From: a virus
IMG/VR virus record: IMGVR_UViG_3300025276_000030
Location: 1 to 64,000 of that record
Direction: 5' to 3' (one strand)
DNA: 64,000 nucleotides
In this document: one piece after another, positions 18,001 to 27,300 of the stretch
Position numbering within the stretch: the stretch's first letter is position 1
How the letters are laid out: every line of letters begins with the position of its first letter
The notes under the pieces: model-generated
Database searches by the model: none
What the model saw: the letters and a program-made list of their open reading frames with translations, nothing else
Told to the model about the DNA's origin: nothing
Position numbers and translations under genes: made by a program

Positions 18001-20521
18001 CTCCAACATCTAAAAGAGATTGAGGACTACTCGATCCAATACCTAATCTACCATTAGCTTTTAAAACCATTCTAATAGATGGAGCTTGTCTTGCTGATGT
18101 AGATGTCTTAAATTCTATTCTACCGTTAAAGTTACCATCATCGGTAGCTTTTATTTCAGCTGTATTCCATATATATGATAGGTTAGCAGCGTAACCGCTT
18201 CTAAAAGCTAATACTCCTCCTCCATTAGCATAAAAACCACCAATAGTAAGGGTGTTAGTTGCCATATGATCTCCAACTTGAAGCTTACTTACAGGATTAG
18301 GTGTTCCGATACCTACGTTACCGTTAGAACCGGTTATAAAAATATCATTTGAAGTTCCGTCTCTCCCTACTCTAATTGAGCGGGTAGCTGAATTAGAACC
18401 GAATACTGAAATACCACTAGCGTCTTTCATCAATGCTGTACCACCTTGAACCATTGATGTTCCGTAGATAGTTCCTTGATAGGTAAAGTTCATATTACCG
18501 TTAACATCTGATGTCCACGTGTGAGTTTTTAAACCACTCCCGTAATATTGTCTCCAGTTTACTGTTGTTCCTCCGTTAGAAGCTCCGTCGTTAAAATGAA
18601 TATAGTGGTTACCAGCAGAATCATAAGCATCGTAATACAAATGCCCTTTATAGTGATTTTGTGCACTGGTAAATGTAATTGCACCTGTAGCTGTGTCTGT
18701 TGTGTCGCTTCTTAAAAATGATGTTGAGTTTATTCCGTCTAGTAACATTGCATTAGAAGCAGTAGTTGCTGTTGCTGCTGTTTGTGCTGCTAATCCAGAG
18801 GTTGGGCCATCATTACCTGCATGCCAGTATTTACTTCCAGCATTGTCACTGCTTCCTTTCCATAAATCACCATCTGGTCCCATAACGGCGACGCTGCCAC
18901 CTGCTCCAGAACCAAAATAAACTCCTCCAGTTCCATCATAATAGTTCAGATATGTAGCAGAAGCTCCTATTGCAGCATCTAAATGTAAATTACCATTTGT
19001 AGTTCCTATAGAAGCAGCATCTGCAGTAGAATTATTAGAGTCATTACCAATGATGAGAGATTTAGACCATGTTGAGTTTGGTCCTATAATAATTTTATGG
19101 GTACTAGCTAATGTTAAATCTCCGTCTAAATTTAAAGAGCCTGTAAAGTCGTGATTATCACCTGATGTATCTCCAAATTTAGTTGACCCTGATTCGTATA
19201 GTATTGAAGCACTTACTAGTTCACTTTTGAATTGCTGTGCTGTGATTGTACCGGTTACTGATAAGTCTCCTGTAATTGATGTTGATTTATCTATAGTTAC
19301 AGATGTCTGAGCATGTATTTCTATGGTTCCAGTATTGTGAAGATATCCCAACCAACCGGCGTTGTTAGCAGCCGCATCACCAAACATATAATAAGCGTCA
19401 GTTGTGGATGATTGTTGTACTATAGATCTTGTAGTTCCTTTAACATGTAAAAAGGTAGTTGCATCGTAAGGTGCTCCTGTAGTACCTGGACCTAGAGATA
19501 GTACTCCTGTTAGTTTAGCTGTACCTGCTTGTAAATAACCATCTACAACTGAAGAGCTTCCTGTGGACTTTACTATTCTAACTCCTTTATATTTACCACC
19601 TGCAGAACCATTGTTATTTTGTTGGCCGATCAACATTACTTTATCGTTATAAGTACTTGCTGTTGTTTCTAGGGTAAAATGAAAAGACTGTGACCAGTCA
19701 TCACCAGCTGTACCACCTTGGAATATCCATCTATTACTAGAGTTTCTAAACCAAGTATAACCGCTATGGTCTACTAAGTCTAGACTGTTGTAATCGTTTG
19801 CATTATATAAATGACCAGTCATTTGAATGTTTGCTGCTGCGTTTATATAATTGCTGAATTGTTTTACTCCTGAAATAACTTCGTTTCCAGTTAAAGATAC
19901 CTTGGTGGCATCAGTACCAGTAACACCTGTTAAGCCTGCTCCAGATCCAGTAAAAGAAGTTGCTGTTACTGTTCCTGTAAAAACTCCTCCAGTAGTTGAT
20001 ATTGTTAATTGAGTATTAGAATTTGTCGTTCTTCTTAATATAAGGTCCTCATCGTAAGATGATACGAGACCGGTATCTACAGTAAGACTTTTGTTAAAGT
20101 AGTTTGTTGGTCTGTCTGTACCAAAATGATTGTAACTAGCATTTGCTGGTCCCATTTCTGCATACCCATATAAGGTTTGAACCCTAAATTGCCCATTATT
20201 AGCTTGTGATAGGTATTCTGTTGCTGTAGTATTTCCATTTAACGTTATGTTACCTGCAAAAGATGCGTTTTGTGATGCATCTAAACCTAAAGCTTCAGTA
20301 CCAACTGTAAAAAACTTCATTGTTGAACCAAGAGATTCAGCTCTTAATTCTACGTTATCTCTATCAGAAGAATTTAATATTAATTTAGCCCTGATGGTTC
20401 CCGCATCAGTTAAGAAAATATTATCTTCAGCTGAAATATTTCCTGTAGTAATTAGAGACCCAGTGATCTCAGAGTTAGCAAGGGATTTATATCCCTTCCT
20501 CATTAAAAATTCATTTGCCAT
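12041..20521 (-). CDS. Giant tail fibre with C-terminal S74 intramolecular chaperone
   Basis: This 2826-residue fibre is built of long repetitive beta-rich sequence with about 11 VGIGTxxPxxKL-type repeats, one 39-residue TAQ-F module (19133-19249) and many Ser/Gly/Thr stretches. The C-terminal 108 residues are a peptidase S74 domain. Ser2719 and Lys2724 in SDSRLK match the catalytic Ser-Lys spacing of endosialidase-type chaperones, and EEVLPELV and YKAVDYQKL follow. In known cases the domain trimerises and folds the fibre, then cuts itself off. The start MANEFLMRKGYKSL lies 38 bases after a TATTTATA motif. It is more than twice the length of T4 gp34. Confidence 0.88.
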   Translation of the reverse strand: MANEFLMRKGYKSLANSEITGSLITTGNISAEDNIFLTDAGTIRAKLILNSSDRDNVELRAESLGSTMKFFTVGTEALGLDASQNASFAGNITLNGNTTATEYLSQANNGQFRVQTLYGYAEMGPANASYNHFGTDRPTNYFNKSLTVDTGLVSSYDEDLILRRTTNSNTQLTISTTGGVFTGTVTATSFTGSGAGLTGVTGTDATKVSLTGNEVISGVKQFSNYINAAANIQMTGHLYNANDYNSLDLVDHSGYTWFRNSSNRWIFQGGTAGDDWSQSFHFTLETTASTYNDKVMLIGQQNNNGSAGGKYKGVRIVKSTGSSSVVDGYLQAGTAKLTGVLSLGPGTTGAPYDATTFLHVKGTTRSIVQQSSTTDAYYMFGDAAANNAGWLGYLHNTGTIEIHAQTSVTIDKSTSITGDLSVTGTITAQQFKSELVSASILYESGSTKFGDTSGDNHDFTGSLNLDGDLTLASTHKIIIGPNSTWSKSLIIGNDSNNSTADAASIGTTNGNLHLDAAIGASATYLNYYDGTGGVYFGSGAGGSVAVMGPDGDLWKGSSDNAGSKYWHAGNDGPTSGLAAQTAATATTASNAMLLDGINSTSFLRSDTTDTATGAITFTSAQNHYKGHLYYDAYDSAGNHYIHFNDGASNGGTTVNWRQYYGSGLKTHTWTSDVNGNMNFTYQGTIYGTSMVQGGTALMKDASGISVFGSNSATRSIRVGRDGTSNDIFITGSNGNVGIGTPNPVSKLQVGDHMATNTLTIGGFYANGGGVLAFRSGYAANLSYIWNTAEIKATDDGNFNGRIEFKTSTSARQAPSIRMVLKANGRLGIGSSSPQSLLDVGAIVHIDQDGTYGGSYGMVGFGGKTNGFNRVFGHTSTGDGLFLASATGRGIFFRPNGSTGDAVTITAGGLMGIGTTTPTSTLSVHRANSRISANSTADGQQIGFEAKYLTHATLKGTFLYSTGNATLDIANHFAGNNGVYSDIYFKNTNNGSGTLQTRMTIKGSSGNVGIGTISPSAKLEVYGSGSTVFEVNGSQGQLFSITDSLSGSLFSVSDISGTPLLEVESDSTVTLGDYNTNALVVTGSLVGMGIAVPTAKLHVQDLIANGSTGADLGPLVRISKGASPIGKIRYDTVVIETNDVATIRIGESDGTVSSISVGDNNMRINSTDPIKFYTNGTTTGEAHGGQGGTLALTIANNQSAQFTAGVSATTFTGALTGNATGAFLLRNDGSGITTQRGDGTVAYPYALNSTTTGLFAATDNANSILTLSRHPGNYYSQLGFSSNGNLYYRKFANTAINTTQVWKTVAFTDSNITGNAATATNADKLDNLDSTEFLRLASNNLASGVNSFSNSYNEFGNGYASVSNDGGWNGRVNVAGSSHARLDVKSVSDGIITSMYSHTGHAAGKVGTMSNHPLSFIINGNIKATLTAAGNLTATTFTGALTGTATNATSASHAIFANTAATANAVTLGSLIVDGKLVLDLPSNSTERGPWNPIVTSVRNSGRRLYGDEEFRVGSNGTGVYNNSGGAGVVITREADSTTLGASAPNSSGIVLKIVHNGAATSPGHGGFINTIPSQDNQTFVQIFQAKLGTGRSLVIAENAQGSNNTSYWLTNTAGTGKWEWYARVSHCGDSGTFNGGGHVYVSGGSSTFTWYLASTSVYNVTDARKGGKFELPVAMTATGLANAATLSIDNPSSSTFIHSLEAFAANNAANQNHILVVGKSGTTKNSGYIGYKWAADASNTNVLTFGHWGSDNLMNITGDGKVGIGTVAPGEKLDVIGDIRTNRRYLIATGTANENMAIGYWDSATARIEAGSSHPMLITSYQGNINLGISGGTTMVVQSGKVGIGTNAPAGPLNINIGTGGSNGKMALRIGGTSNYASLELGVIGAYGGMLRSYGNDLHYYSGHWRTIGAVATEHHSHYWYTSRSGSADWSNVKMELSENGNLGVGIISNDHRLRVDGRTQTTTLKVGLDTSTGNGEQIYDGYVNGSSAYLHEPRVIIRNDSSATGAIDQATLGLSIFNINGTDSTWSKLSFATRETPSAGNTVSIAGIAAQKTAGVNGGWATGDLHLYTKAGPLHVTNMVLKSTGKVGIGTATPGARLHVVSTVPTTAIFDTTSSSYGAMNVFKAQGVTKGNAGYNSGAMYFGGESGTNTIIQSGGQTGIFVDKSTRNVGIGIASAFNKLQVGSNTFTGANGMYTNGRVGISNHGTLTGMMLASTYNDAAHPEYGLVFVQGPSTSAYNVWSISPDGPAKGSSLNFHWQAQSTNIHAPSNAKVTFEGSTGNVGIGTSSPSAKLDVYGSGSTIVDIQGSQGQLFSVTDDLTGDLLNISDISGIPIFSVNASGTSSFDGSVGIDGTATINTPVVGSSNKIRFGNDDFIRFTDSANRFHFDSDGSTNNASVQAGTFFGALSGNATTATSASHASTAATTTTFGGQASNYFHSQASTGLAGVNRITGISNFNNSLPSGFYQSDTASNMPGSSWHNMLNVRHSNNGNDHGFQQSMSYYNENLFTRTYSGGTGNNDGTFTAWAKQWSDRNDGASSGLDADKLDGVEGASYLRSDAADSFTGTLTMGTQKALIANNYGRGVYGLYSSTRYQHIWSMGAAYNLTDDGSGSGNLYGLAFTHTNINGQSKAGLGHQMLILENGSTTSAIGNGMWTNGGYTVQNSYGSGKFGLYYGSMMLDGGTAAGTYYIGEPSRTTAQNLVVGGAISAEGDITAFLSSDSRLKENIKPIENSLEKINKLNGVTFDWIKLTKEEQDTKFQYKEGSDIGVIAQEVEEVLPELVTTRKSGYKAVDYQKLTAVLIEAMKEQQVQIDELKSTVNKLQKNA
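12044..12367 (-). other. Peptidase S74 self-cleaving chaperone domain
   Basis: Residues 2719-2826 of the giant fibre. The Ser codon at 12365-12367 starts S-D-S-R-L-K, with Lys five residues after Ser as in known S74 proteins. The C-terminal EAMKEQQVQIDELKSTVNKL is a typical terminal coiled coil. Cleavage next to the Ser is expected from the family. Confidence 0.85.
19133..19249 (-). repeat. 39-residue fibre module, copy 1
   Basis: Encodes TITAQQF, then YESGSTKFGD and FTGSL, near residues 425-463 of the S74 fibre. The same module occurs at 26831, 30389 and 37557 in other fibres. Confidence 0.75.
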
Positions 20522-20559
20522 ATTACTGTTCTTTTTTCACTGTCCAAAAGAGACTCATG

Positions 20560-20567
20560 TATAAATA
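20560..20567 (-). promoter_or_regulatory. Late-promoter-like octamer TATTTATA
   Basis: Exact copy (CATATTTATACA), 38 bases upstream of the S74 fibre. This unit would run through five coupled genes to 9314. Confidence 0.6.
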
Positions 20568-20584
20568 TGGAGTAAAACTTAATA

Positions 20585-20704
20585 CTAGCCCAAGCTAGAA
20601 GAGTATTCTTGTGCTGCAGCGAGAGTATTGAATAGTGCTACATCTAAACTATCTTTTCTTACAAAGTAGTTACTGTTCTCTATATCGGATATTATATCAA
20701 TCAT
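20585..20704 (-). CDS. Short protein overlapping fibrinogen-like gene
   Basis: This 39-codon frame starts at ATG 20702-20704 and overlaps the end of the upstream 260-residue gene by 8 bases. It reads MIDIISDIENSNYFVRKDSL, then LFNTLAAAQEYSS. The frame is clean and fills an otherwise empty gap before the giant fibre. No family is recognised. A weak hairpin (CTAGC/GCTAG, 20585-20598) spans its stop and could be a minor terminator. Confidence 0.45.
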   Translation of the reverse strand: MIDIISDIENSNYFVRKDSLDVALFNTLAAAQEYSSSLG

Positions 20705-21479
20705 TGCTTACGTACCATACATGTTCTTCTGCTACTTTTTCAGTACCATCCCAACAATCAGTTATACACCTAGTAGTATTATACCCGGTAGAGTTATGAA
20801 CATAGGATATTGCATGTCTACCACTTCCTCCAGTTATTACTGGTTCTCCATTTCCTGGATCGTCTCCTGAGTTAGCTTGAGCGAACCCTATATTGTTTGG
20901 TGTTGCTGACCAACCGTTTAGTAGTCTGGTTGATCCCTGGTTAGCACCGTTTATTGACATAGTTACATATCCATTCATTTGTCCCCAACGTCCGCTTATA
21001 TCACCAGGCTTAAAAGCATCTACAAAACCAATATTACTATCAAATTCTATTTCTGTTTTGTGTGCAGTTAGGGTAGATAAAGCAACTGAGCTTCCTGTAT
21101 TATAGGATTGTACTTGTTTTTGCCAGGTTACTCCTTTTTTTGGTAACCAGTATTCAAAATTAACTTTATTTACTATTGAACCCATTACTCCAGCATCGGC
21201 GTAAGGTGCTACTGTTCCATCATATGTTGCATAAGAGGAAGATAGTGTAGATGAAGCTACTTGTCCAGTACCTAAAAGAGCATAGGATGGTCCACCAAAT
21301 TGTTGATATACTGCTTGCCAGTTTTTCCCACCATCTGTTTTACAGTGAACTTTAGCAGGTGTTGAATTTGGTCCATTAGGATGTAGATGGTATATTCCAT
21401 CTGGTATTTGCGGAGAGATTACCTTTAACTCCGTAAACGTTTTACATTCTCTCCCTTTAGGACCTGCTGCTACACCCAT
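20697..21479 (-). CDS. Fibrinogen-like domain adhesin, divergent
   Basis: In this 260-residue protein, residues 20-60 show a fibrinogen-type opening: IPDGIYHLHPNGPN, then VHCKTDGGKNWQAVYQ. Compare IxDGxYxIxPxG...VxCDM..GGGW in the family. The rest is less canonical: the WW-x-x-C block is absent, though Cys pairs occur near the C-terminus (TRCITDCWDG). The N-terminal MGVAAGPKGRECKTF keeps the GP found at the start of the other adhesins. It lies 5 bases after the 112-residue gene, in the same unit. It probably contributes to host recognition. Confidence 0.6.
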   Translation of the reverse strand: MGVAAGPKGRECKTFTELKVISPQIPDGIYHLHPNGPNSTPAKVHCKTDGGKNWQAVYQQFGGPSYALLGTGQVASSTLSSSYATYDGTVAPYADAGVMGSIVNKVNFEYWLPKKGVTWQKQVQSYNTGSSVALSTLTAHKTEIEFDSNIGFVDAFKPGDISGRWGQMNGYVTMSINGANQGSTRLLNGWSATPNNIGFAQANSGDDPGNGEPVITGGSGRHAISYVHNSTGYNTTRCITDCWDGTEKVAEEHVWYVSND

Positions 21480-21484
21480 AATTC

Positions 21485-21823
21485 TTATTCAGGTATTTCA
21501 TTTACTGACCATTCTTCAGTGGATAGTAATGTTAAAATGTCTGCATGTCCGTACTCTGTATAGTCTACGCTATAGATTGCTGGTCTACCGTATGTTCCTG
21601 CTTCAAAAGAAGATGTTATAAAGGAACCGCTATTTTCAAAGTCTTCATGGTACTCTTCGTACGATGCAGTTATTATATTAACATCGTATTTTATAAATGT
21701 TTGTGTTCCATCTACCGATAATCTTAGGTTATCTGCAGAGGATTGATGTACTTCGTTAAAGTCTATTGAACCTGTGATTGTTATAGGAACTACAAGCCAT
21801 CTTCTGTTTGGAAATCTACTCAT
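21485..21823 (-). CDS. Small protein of adhesin cluster
   Basis: This 112-residue protein begins MSRFPNRRWLVVPITITGSI and ends with STEEWSVNEIPE. It is probably beta-rich, and no family is recognised. A TATTTATA motif lies 16 bases upstream, and the fibrinogen-like gene follows after 5 bases, so it heads a short unit of three genes. It could be a chaperone or linker for its neighbour. Confidence 0.6.
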   Translation of the reverse strand: MSRFPNRRWLVVPITITGSIDFNEVHQSSADNLRLSVDGTQTFIKYDVNIITASYEEYHEDFENSGSFITSSFEAGTYGRPAIYSVDYTEYGHADILTLLSTEEWSVNEIPE

Positions 21824-21839
21824 TGTTATGTTAGTTTAT

Positions 21840-21847
21840 TATAAATA
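21840..21847 (-). promoter_or_regulatory. Late-promoter-like octamer TATTTATA
   Basis: Exact copy (ACTATTTATAAT), 16 bases upstream of the 112-residue gene and one base after the stop of the LamG gene at 21849. Confidence 0.6.
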
Positions 21848-21848
21848 G

Positions 21849-22997
21849 TTAAATATTAAACCTATCTCTATAAGCACTAAAGTTTTGTGCTACTTCTTGT
21901 GTTGTTAATGCTTTCGAATAAATCCTCATAATAGGTATATCTCCGTTAAATGCATAAGCGCCTCCAGCTGACCACCATCCTACTTTAAATCCATCACTGA
22001 AATCAGCTGTTCCAGTTACAGCTCTAGTTCCTAAGCTTATATTGTCTTGGAATACCTTTAAAGTAGTACCGTCATATGTTATAGCCCAATGATGCCATCC
22101 ACTTGTAGCTCCAGCTGTGTGATAAAATTCTCCTAAGGTTCCACCGTGTTTGTACCTCCAACTGTAAGCGCCGTATTTATAGAATTCAGTGTTTGTTCTA
22201 TTTGCTATGGGCATTTTATGAGTTTGACCTGGATTTTCTACCCATTCAAATGTGTATTGAGATACTGTTCCAAAGTTGGTGGTTATGTCAATAAAGTCGT
22301 TTGTACCATCAAAAGTCATATGAGCACTACTATCAAAGGATACGTTAGTTAAGTCTATACTGCTTTGTTTAGTAATATCTAATAGTGAACCTGATGTTGA
22401 TCTTGTAGCAGCCCGATTTACATAGGGAACAACTGTATTAGTCTTTGTTAATGTTGGTCCGCTTAAATAGATTTTTTTATTAGCTGTTAAACCAGTAAAA
22501 CCAGCTAAAGCAATTGCTGCAGAAGATCCAGTTCTTGTTCTAGAAACTCTATACCATCCATTTCCACAGTCCGTTACAGTTCCTCCAGCAGAACCGTCAG
22601 AACTAGGGTAATACAGGTAAACTTGCATTGCTGTAATTACTTCTGGAATCTCATATCTCATGTAGCAAGAAAAAGTCCATACAGTAGAATTATCACTGAG
22701 TGATATATCGGCATTACCGTTAAAGTAAACGTTTCTACTAGCCCCAGGTGTCCATAAGACAGTTTCATATCCACTATATTTTAAACTCTCATCTGTAATG
22801 ACTGTATACCCTATATTACCTACACTTTGATTACCACCATCTCCGTGCCAAGCGGCACCTGATAGTATAGTGTTTGTAGTTGGTTGACCTTGATTATATA
22901 TGGACCTAGAATTACCATTAAAAGATGGCGAATACCCTGTATCATATGCAAATGCTAAACCAGATCTTGTGATATTTGAACCTCTATGTATTCCCAT
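21849..22997 (-). CDS. LamG-type adhesin with extra beta-sandwich domain
   Basis: This 382-residue protein has two domains. Residues about 40-200 look like a carbohydrate-binding beta-sandwich (TDESLKYSGYETVLWTPG, then DCGNGWYRVSRTRTG, as in phage CBM-like domains). Residues about 225-382 are a LamG jelly roll (MTFDGTNDFIDITTNFG to MRIYSKALTTQEVAQNF). It starts MGIHRGSNITRSGLAFAYD, sharing MGIHRG with the fibrinogen-like gene at 11310. It is 4 bases from its upstream neighbour, a close paralogue. It probably binds host glycans. Confidence 0.7.
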   Translation of the reverse strand: MGIHRGSNITRSGLAFAYDTGYSPSFNGNSRSIYNQGQPTTNTILSGAAWHGDGGNQSVGNIGYTVITDESLKYSGYETVLWTPGASRNVYFNGNADISLSDNSTVWTFSCYMRYEIPEVITAMQVYLYYPSSDGSAGGTVTDCGNGWYRVSRTRTGSSAAIALAGFTGLTANKKIYLSGPTLTKTNTVVPYVNRAATRSTSGSLLDITKQSSIDLTNVSFDSSAHMTFDGTNDFIDITTNFGTVSQYTFEWVENPGQTHKMPIANRTNTEFYKYGAYSWRYKHGGTLGEFYHTAGATSGWHHWAITYDGTTLKVFQDNISLGTRAVTGTADFSDGFKVGWWSAGGAYAFNGDIPIMRIYSKALTTQEVAQNFSAYRDRFNI

Positions 22998-23001
22998 TTT
23001 A

Positions 23002-24216
23002 TTAACTTAAATTAAACCTGGATTTATATGCTCTGTAATTACTGTTAATTTCTAATTCTGTTAATGCTTTGTTGTATACTCTAGCTATAGGTATATGTCC
23101 ATCCATATATCTTTCGTTAGGAAAATATCCTATTGTTTTAGCACCAAGACTATATGGGCTAAATGTTGTAAACGTATAGTACCCATCATCTTCTCCATTT
23201 ACATACCAACAACACTTTGTACCCTTCCATACCCAAGCAATATGATAGTATTGACCAGCGGATAAAGATGTGTTAGCATATTGCCAACTATTTGATGAAG
23301 TCCAATAAGTCATTTTCCAACCACTTCCACTATTTCTTATTTCATGGTAACTATGTCTGTTACCTGTTGCTACTCCACCAAATATAGAATAAGAATTATG
23401 ACTACCAGATAAGTCGTCCATATAAATAATGGCTTCTAAAGTAGAACCTCCCATTGCTTCTAAATTTAAATCAAAAGGTTGAAGATAATCGTCGGTTCCG
23501 TCAAAAACAGGTTGACCTGTTGAATCAAAGGATATATTACTTACATCTATTCCTGTATTTCCTTTTAAATCTATTAAACTATTTGTATTCGTTCTACTAC
23601 CGTTAACAAATGGTGTTTCATGTGCTTTTACCTCTACCTGTACATTTGATACTTCTATAAAAGAATTTACTCCAGGCACTCCATTATTATACCACAATGT
23701 AAAACCTATATGACCTGATGGTGAGTTAGCTGTTCCTGAATTACCTATTGTTCCGCTCCAAGTGATGTGTTCCGTAGTTGTAGTGGATTTTTGTATTCTT
23801 TCACTGGCTGCTGAATAACCTAAATATCCTCCAGCACCACTACTATTTGTATATGTATTTACTTGACCCATCATTACCCAGGCAAATGTACCGGGGCTAA
23901 GGTCAGGTACTTCTACTGTAGCTGATATTGTAACAGGTTGTCCTGTGTATGCACGTAAATCCCAAGTAAATGATCTCCAACCTTGACCAGGATTAGCATT
24001 GAAATTGCTTACATTGAATCTAAATTTTTTACTAGATGAATCAAGTACAGTATTAGCTCCTGTCCAACCTCCTTGGGATGGGGAATCTGATGAGTAATTA
24101 ACTGTAGGTTCTCCTAGGTATTTGCTATAGTTAAATGTATTATCATCTACCGTAGTTTTTCCTGTGTCAAAGCCTGCTACTAATCCGTTTGTATGTATTT
24201 TAGGCCCTGCTCCCAT
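23002..24216 (-). CDS. LamG-type adhesin with extra beta-sandwich domain, paralogue
   Basis: This 404-residue protein has the same architecture as the gene at 21849: a short N-terminal docking-like segment (MGAGPKIHTNGLVAGFDTGK), a carbohydrate-binding-like sandwich (about 40-205, ending in VEVKAHETPFVNGSRT) and a C-terminal LamG domain (QPVFDGTDDYLQPF to ARVYNKALTELEINSNY). The start ATG shares one base with the upstream stop (TAATG). Side-by-side paralogues suggest tandem duplication and divergence for different receptors. An internal TATTTATA at 23421 is probably chance. Confidence 0.7.
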   Translation of the reverse strand: MGAGPKIHTNGLVAGFDTGKTTVDDNTFNYSKYLGEPTVNYSSDSPSQGGWTGANTVLDSSSKKFRFNVSNFNANPGQGWRSFTWDLRAYTGQPVTISATVEVPDLSPGTFAWVMMGQVNTYTNSSGAGGYLGYSAASERIQKSTTTTEHITWSGTIGNSGTANSPSGHIGFTLWYNNGVPGVNSFIEVSNVQVEVKAHETPFVNGSRTNTNSLIDLKGNTGIDVSNISFDSTGQPVFDGTDDYLQPFDLNLEAMGGSTLEAIIYMDDLSGSHNSYSIFGGVATGNRHSYHEIRNSGSGWKMTYWTSSNSWQYANTSLSAGQYYHIAWVWKGTKCCWYVNGEDDGYYTFTTFSPYSLGAKTIGYFPNERYMDGHIPIARVYNKALTELEINSNYRAYKSRFNLS

Positions 24217-24389
24217 TACGTGCTAATTACTTTATAAGTACGGGTACTGTCAATTGCTCTTAACTCTACAATACGTGCAGTAGCTTCCTCTTCTGTAGAG
24301 AAAGATTCTATATTATCTGCTTCTGTTAACTTTTCTACCCAAACTTGGTTTGAATTACTAGTATACTGTTTTAATATTTTCCAAGCCAT
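24216..24389 (-). CDS. Small protein between giant fibre and LamG gene
   Basis: This 57-residue frame begins at ATG 24387-24389, two bases after the giant fibre stop, and ends with a TAATG overlap at 24216. It reads MAWKILKQYTSNSNQVWVEK, then a Glu/Ala-rich helix STEEEATARIVELRAID. The WK near the start recalls NWKK(I/L)IVSGS at the start of two fibres here. The tight coupling on both sides supports translation. No function is recognised. Confidence 0.55.
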   Translation of the reverse strand: MAWKILKQYTSNSNQVWVEKLTEADNIESFSTEEEATARIVELRAIDSTRTYKVIST

Positions 24390-24391
24390 AA

Positions 24392-27300
24392 TTACAATGA
24401 TCTAACTAATGTTTTAATATTCCAATTGTTTGTTGTAGTAGCTGCTTTAAGTCTCATATTACCGCCTGAGATATCTACAGTTAATACAACTCCGGAAGTT
24501 ACTCCTATACTATCTGATGAGTTATCTGTAAACTCAACCGAGCCTGCTACATTTACTGCCATTACTGTTCCTATTCTAGCATTAGAGCCACTTACGCAAG
24601 TATAGTCGAAGAATGCTCCTGTGTATGAACCTGTACTCACTGTCGCTATTACTTCTGCTGCTGAAGAATCTACATCTGTATTCTGATGATAAGATATATT
24701 AGCAGAGACGATTTGAACGTGACCTTCACCAGTTACTTTAAATAAATCTGTTCCGCTAGTATTTTCTATTAGGAGTCCAGCATCAACACTATTAGTTCCT
24801 GCTCTAACTCTTAATCCGTAACTCTGTCCACCAGTCGTACTACCATCTAATCTTGCAGCAAATACATTATTATTACCCTTTACTTGTAATATATCACCAG
24901 TATCAGTTCCTGTGTTAACAAATAATTGTCCACTTCCACTTATATCACCTACTACATGTAGAGCACCTGAGTTATTAAATCTTGCTTTCTCAGAACCATT
25001 ATACTTAATTACCAACGGATGATACCCTGAAGGTGCGTTTAATATTAATCCAGTACCTGTTTGCTGTAATGTAGTTATAGCAGCAACACCTGATCGTTTA
25101 ATCCCAATAGTGTCATCTACTGTTAACTTATTTGTAGGTGAAGTCGTCCCAATACCAACGTTGCCGTTATTAAGAATAGTCATTCTACTATTAGCTAATG
25201 TTGCAGAATCATTGTTATTAGAACCGTTGTTAGCAAAATGTAATTTACCTAAGCCATTAGCAGCTGTTCTTTCAAAAAATATTCCACCTTTTGCTCTTAG
25301 GGCAGAATCACCTTCTCCTGACTCAGCTCTTAACAATATTCCAGCAGTACTTCCTATCGTATCAGAAGCTCCAGTAACCAAAACCTGTGAAGCACTTGCT
25401 CCACCGGGACCTTCAATGTGAAGTTTCTTTTGTGGCGTAGGCGTACCAATACCAACGTTGCTTTGGTTTGTTATAGTTAAAGCTTGAACAACACCTCCAC
25501 CGGTTGCGCCTACTTCAAAATTAAAACCACCTCTGTTTACAGCTGCGTTAGGAATTGCATTTGTTTTAAATGTCATTAGACCGTAACCATTATTAGCATC
25601 AGTACTACCTTCAACTAAATTAAATCTAACTTGTGGATCTCTAACAGATATATCAAGTTTTGTGTCTCCAGGGTTTTCCCTTCCTTCAATTCTTATTTGA
25701 GGAACATCTACATTGTTAGCATTGTCAGATATATGTAATAAAGCAGCTGGTGTTGGTGGAGTAGCCCAATGTGATATTGCTAAATACTTATTAGTACCAT
25801 CATACCAAAGACCTGGATTAGTAACTACAGTCGTTCCAAAACCAATGTCTCCATCTCTTGTAATACGCATTTTTTCCGTATTACCAACTCCTGCTTTGTA
25901 TGTTTTAAATGATAAGTCTCTACCTACTACACTATTAGCATTGTTATAGCTTACTGTTATATTAGCATCACCGTTATTAAACGTTAAATTACCTCCGTTT
26001 CCGCCATGCAGGTTTATGTTACCGCTGACATCTAGTTTGTTTATATCTAAAGTATTTCCAATACCAACGTTACCGCTAGAATGAATACGCATTTTCTCGC
26101 CGCCGTTATTGTAAAATCTTGTGTATTTAGCTCCAAGAGTAACAAGATCTACTCCTCCTGAGTGGGAATATAATTCACCTTGCTGCGTACTACCAGAACT
26201 AAGACCTATATACCCACCTGCTGTACCGCTTATGTCTAGAACTCTGTAAGTTCCTATTGTTCTTGGTGTTGCTCCTATACCAACGTTACCATTAGTATCA
26301 ATTAACATTTGAGTTGACCCAGCTTTATTAATCAAAAAATTGTTAGCTCCAGTTCCAGCAAAGTTTCTATCTAATACAAAGTTATGAGCACCGTTTCCGT
26401 CCGAATCATTAGTAGCGTTAATGGTATTGGTATTATCATCTACTTGTAGTGTAATTCTTTCTTGTGCGTTTCTACCAACATTTAAATAACCACTACTTGT
26501 ACCGCTGTAAATTTCAGCATTACCAGCTACTGATAGTATTTCACCAGCACTATTAGTCCCAATACCGACATTGCCTCCAAAAGGATTTATATGTAGCTGT
26601 CCAGATGTTGTTGCATTACCAACTACTTGCATAGTGTAATTTGCAGTTCCTTGTGCTGTTGATATGATGAAATCATTTGTTGCACCGCTTCTACCGTTAA
26701 TCCTAAATGCTACAGAACCACTTGATGCAGATCCTAAATCCTGTGCACTCCATGATTGTAGACTATTAATATGTAGTCTTTCAAAATTAGATATACCTGC
26801 ACTTGTTGAGTTTACTGATCCTAAAACTTTTAAGGATCCTGTAAAGTCGTGTATATCGTCTGATGTATTTCCAAATTTAGTAGATCCTGATTCATATACT
26901 ATCGAAGCACTTACTAATTCTGTATGGAACTCTTGTGCTGTTAGTATTCCTGCTACAGTTAAGTCTCCTGCTATTTCAGTATCACCACCAGAATTTACTC
27001 TAAAGTAATGTCCTGAGGCATTCTCTGCTCTAATAGCGTATCCACTATCTTCTCTAATATCTAACCTTGCTCCTGCTGAAGTATTGTTAAGCATTAGGTT
27101 ACCACTAGCATCTATTCTTACTGTTTCGTCTCCAGCAGTCATTGTAGCACTGTTATGGAAAGTTACAATACCTGAACCTCCGGGACCTATTCTTGTCTCA
27201 GATCCTGTTGATTTAATTATTACATTTCCACCTTTTCTGAAGACTCCGTTATTCTGTATGTCACCTGCTACATCAAATTTGTAGTCCGGTGATCTTGTAC

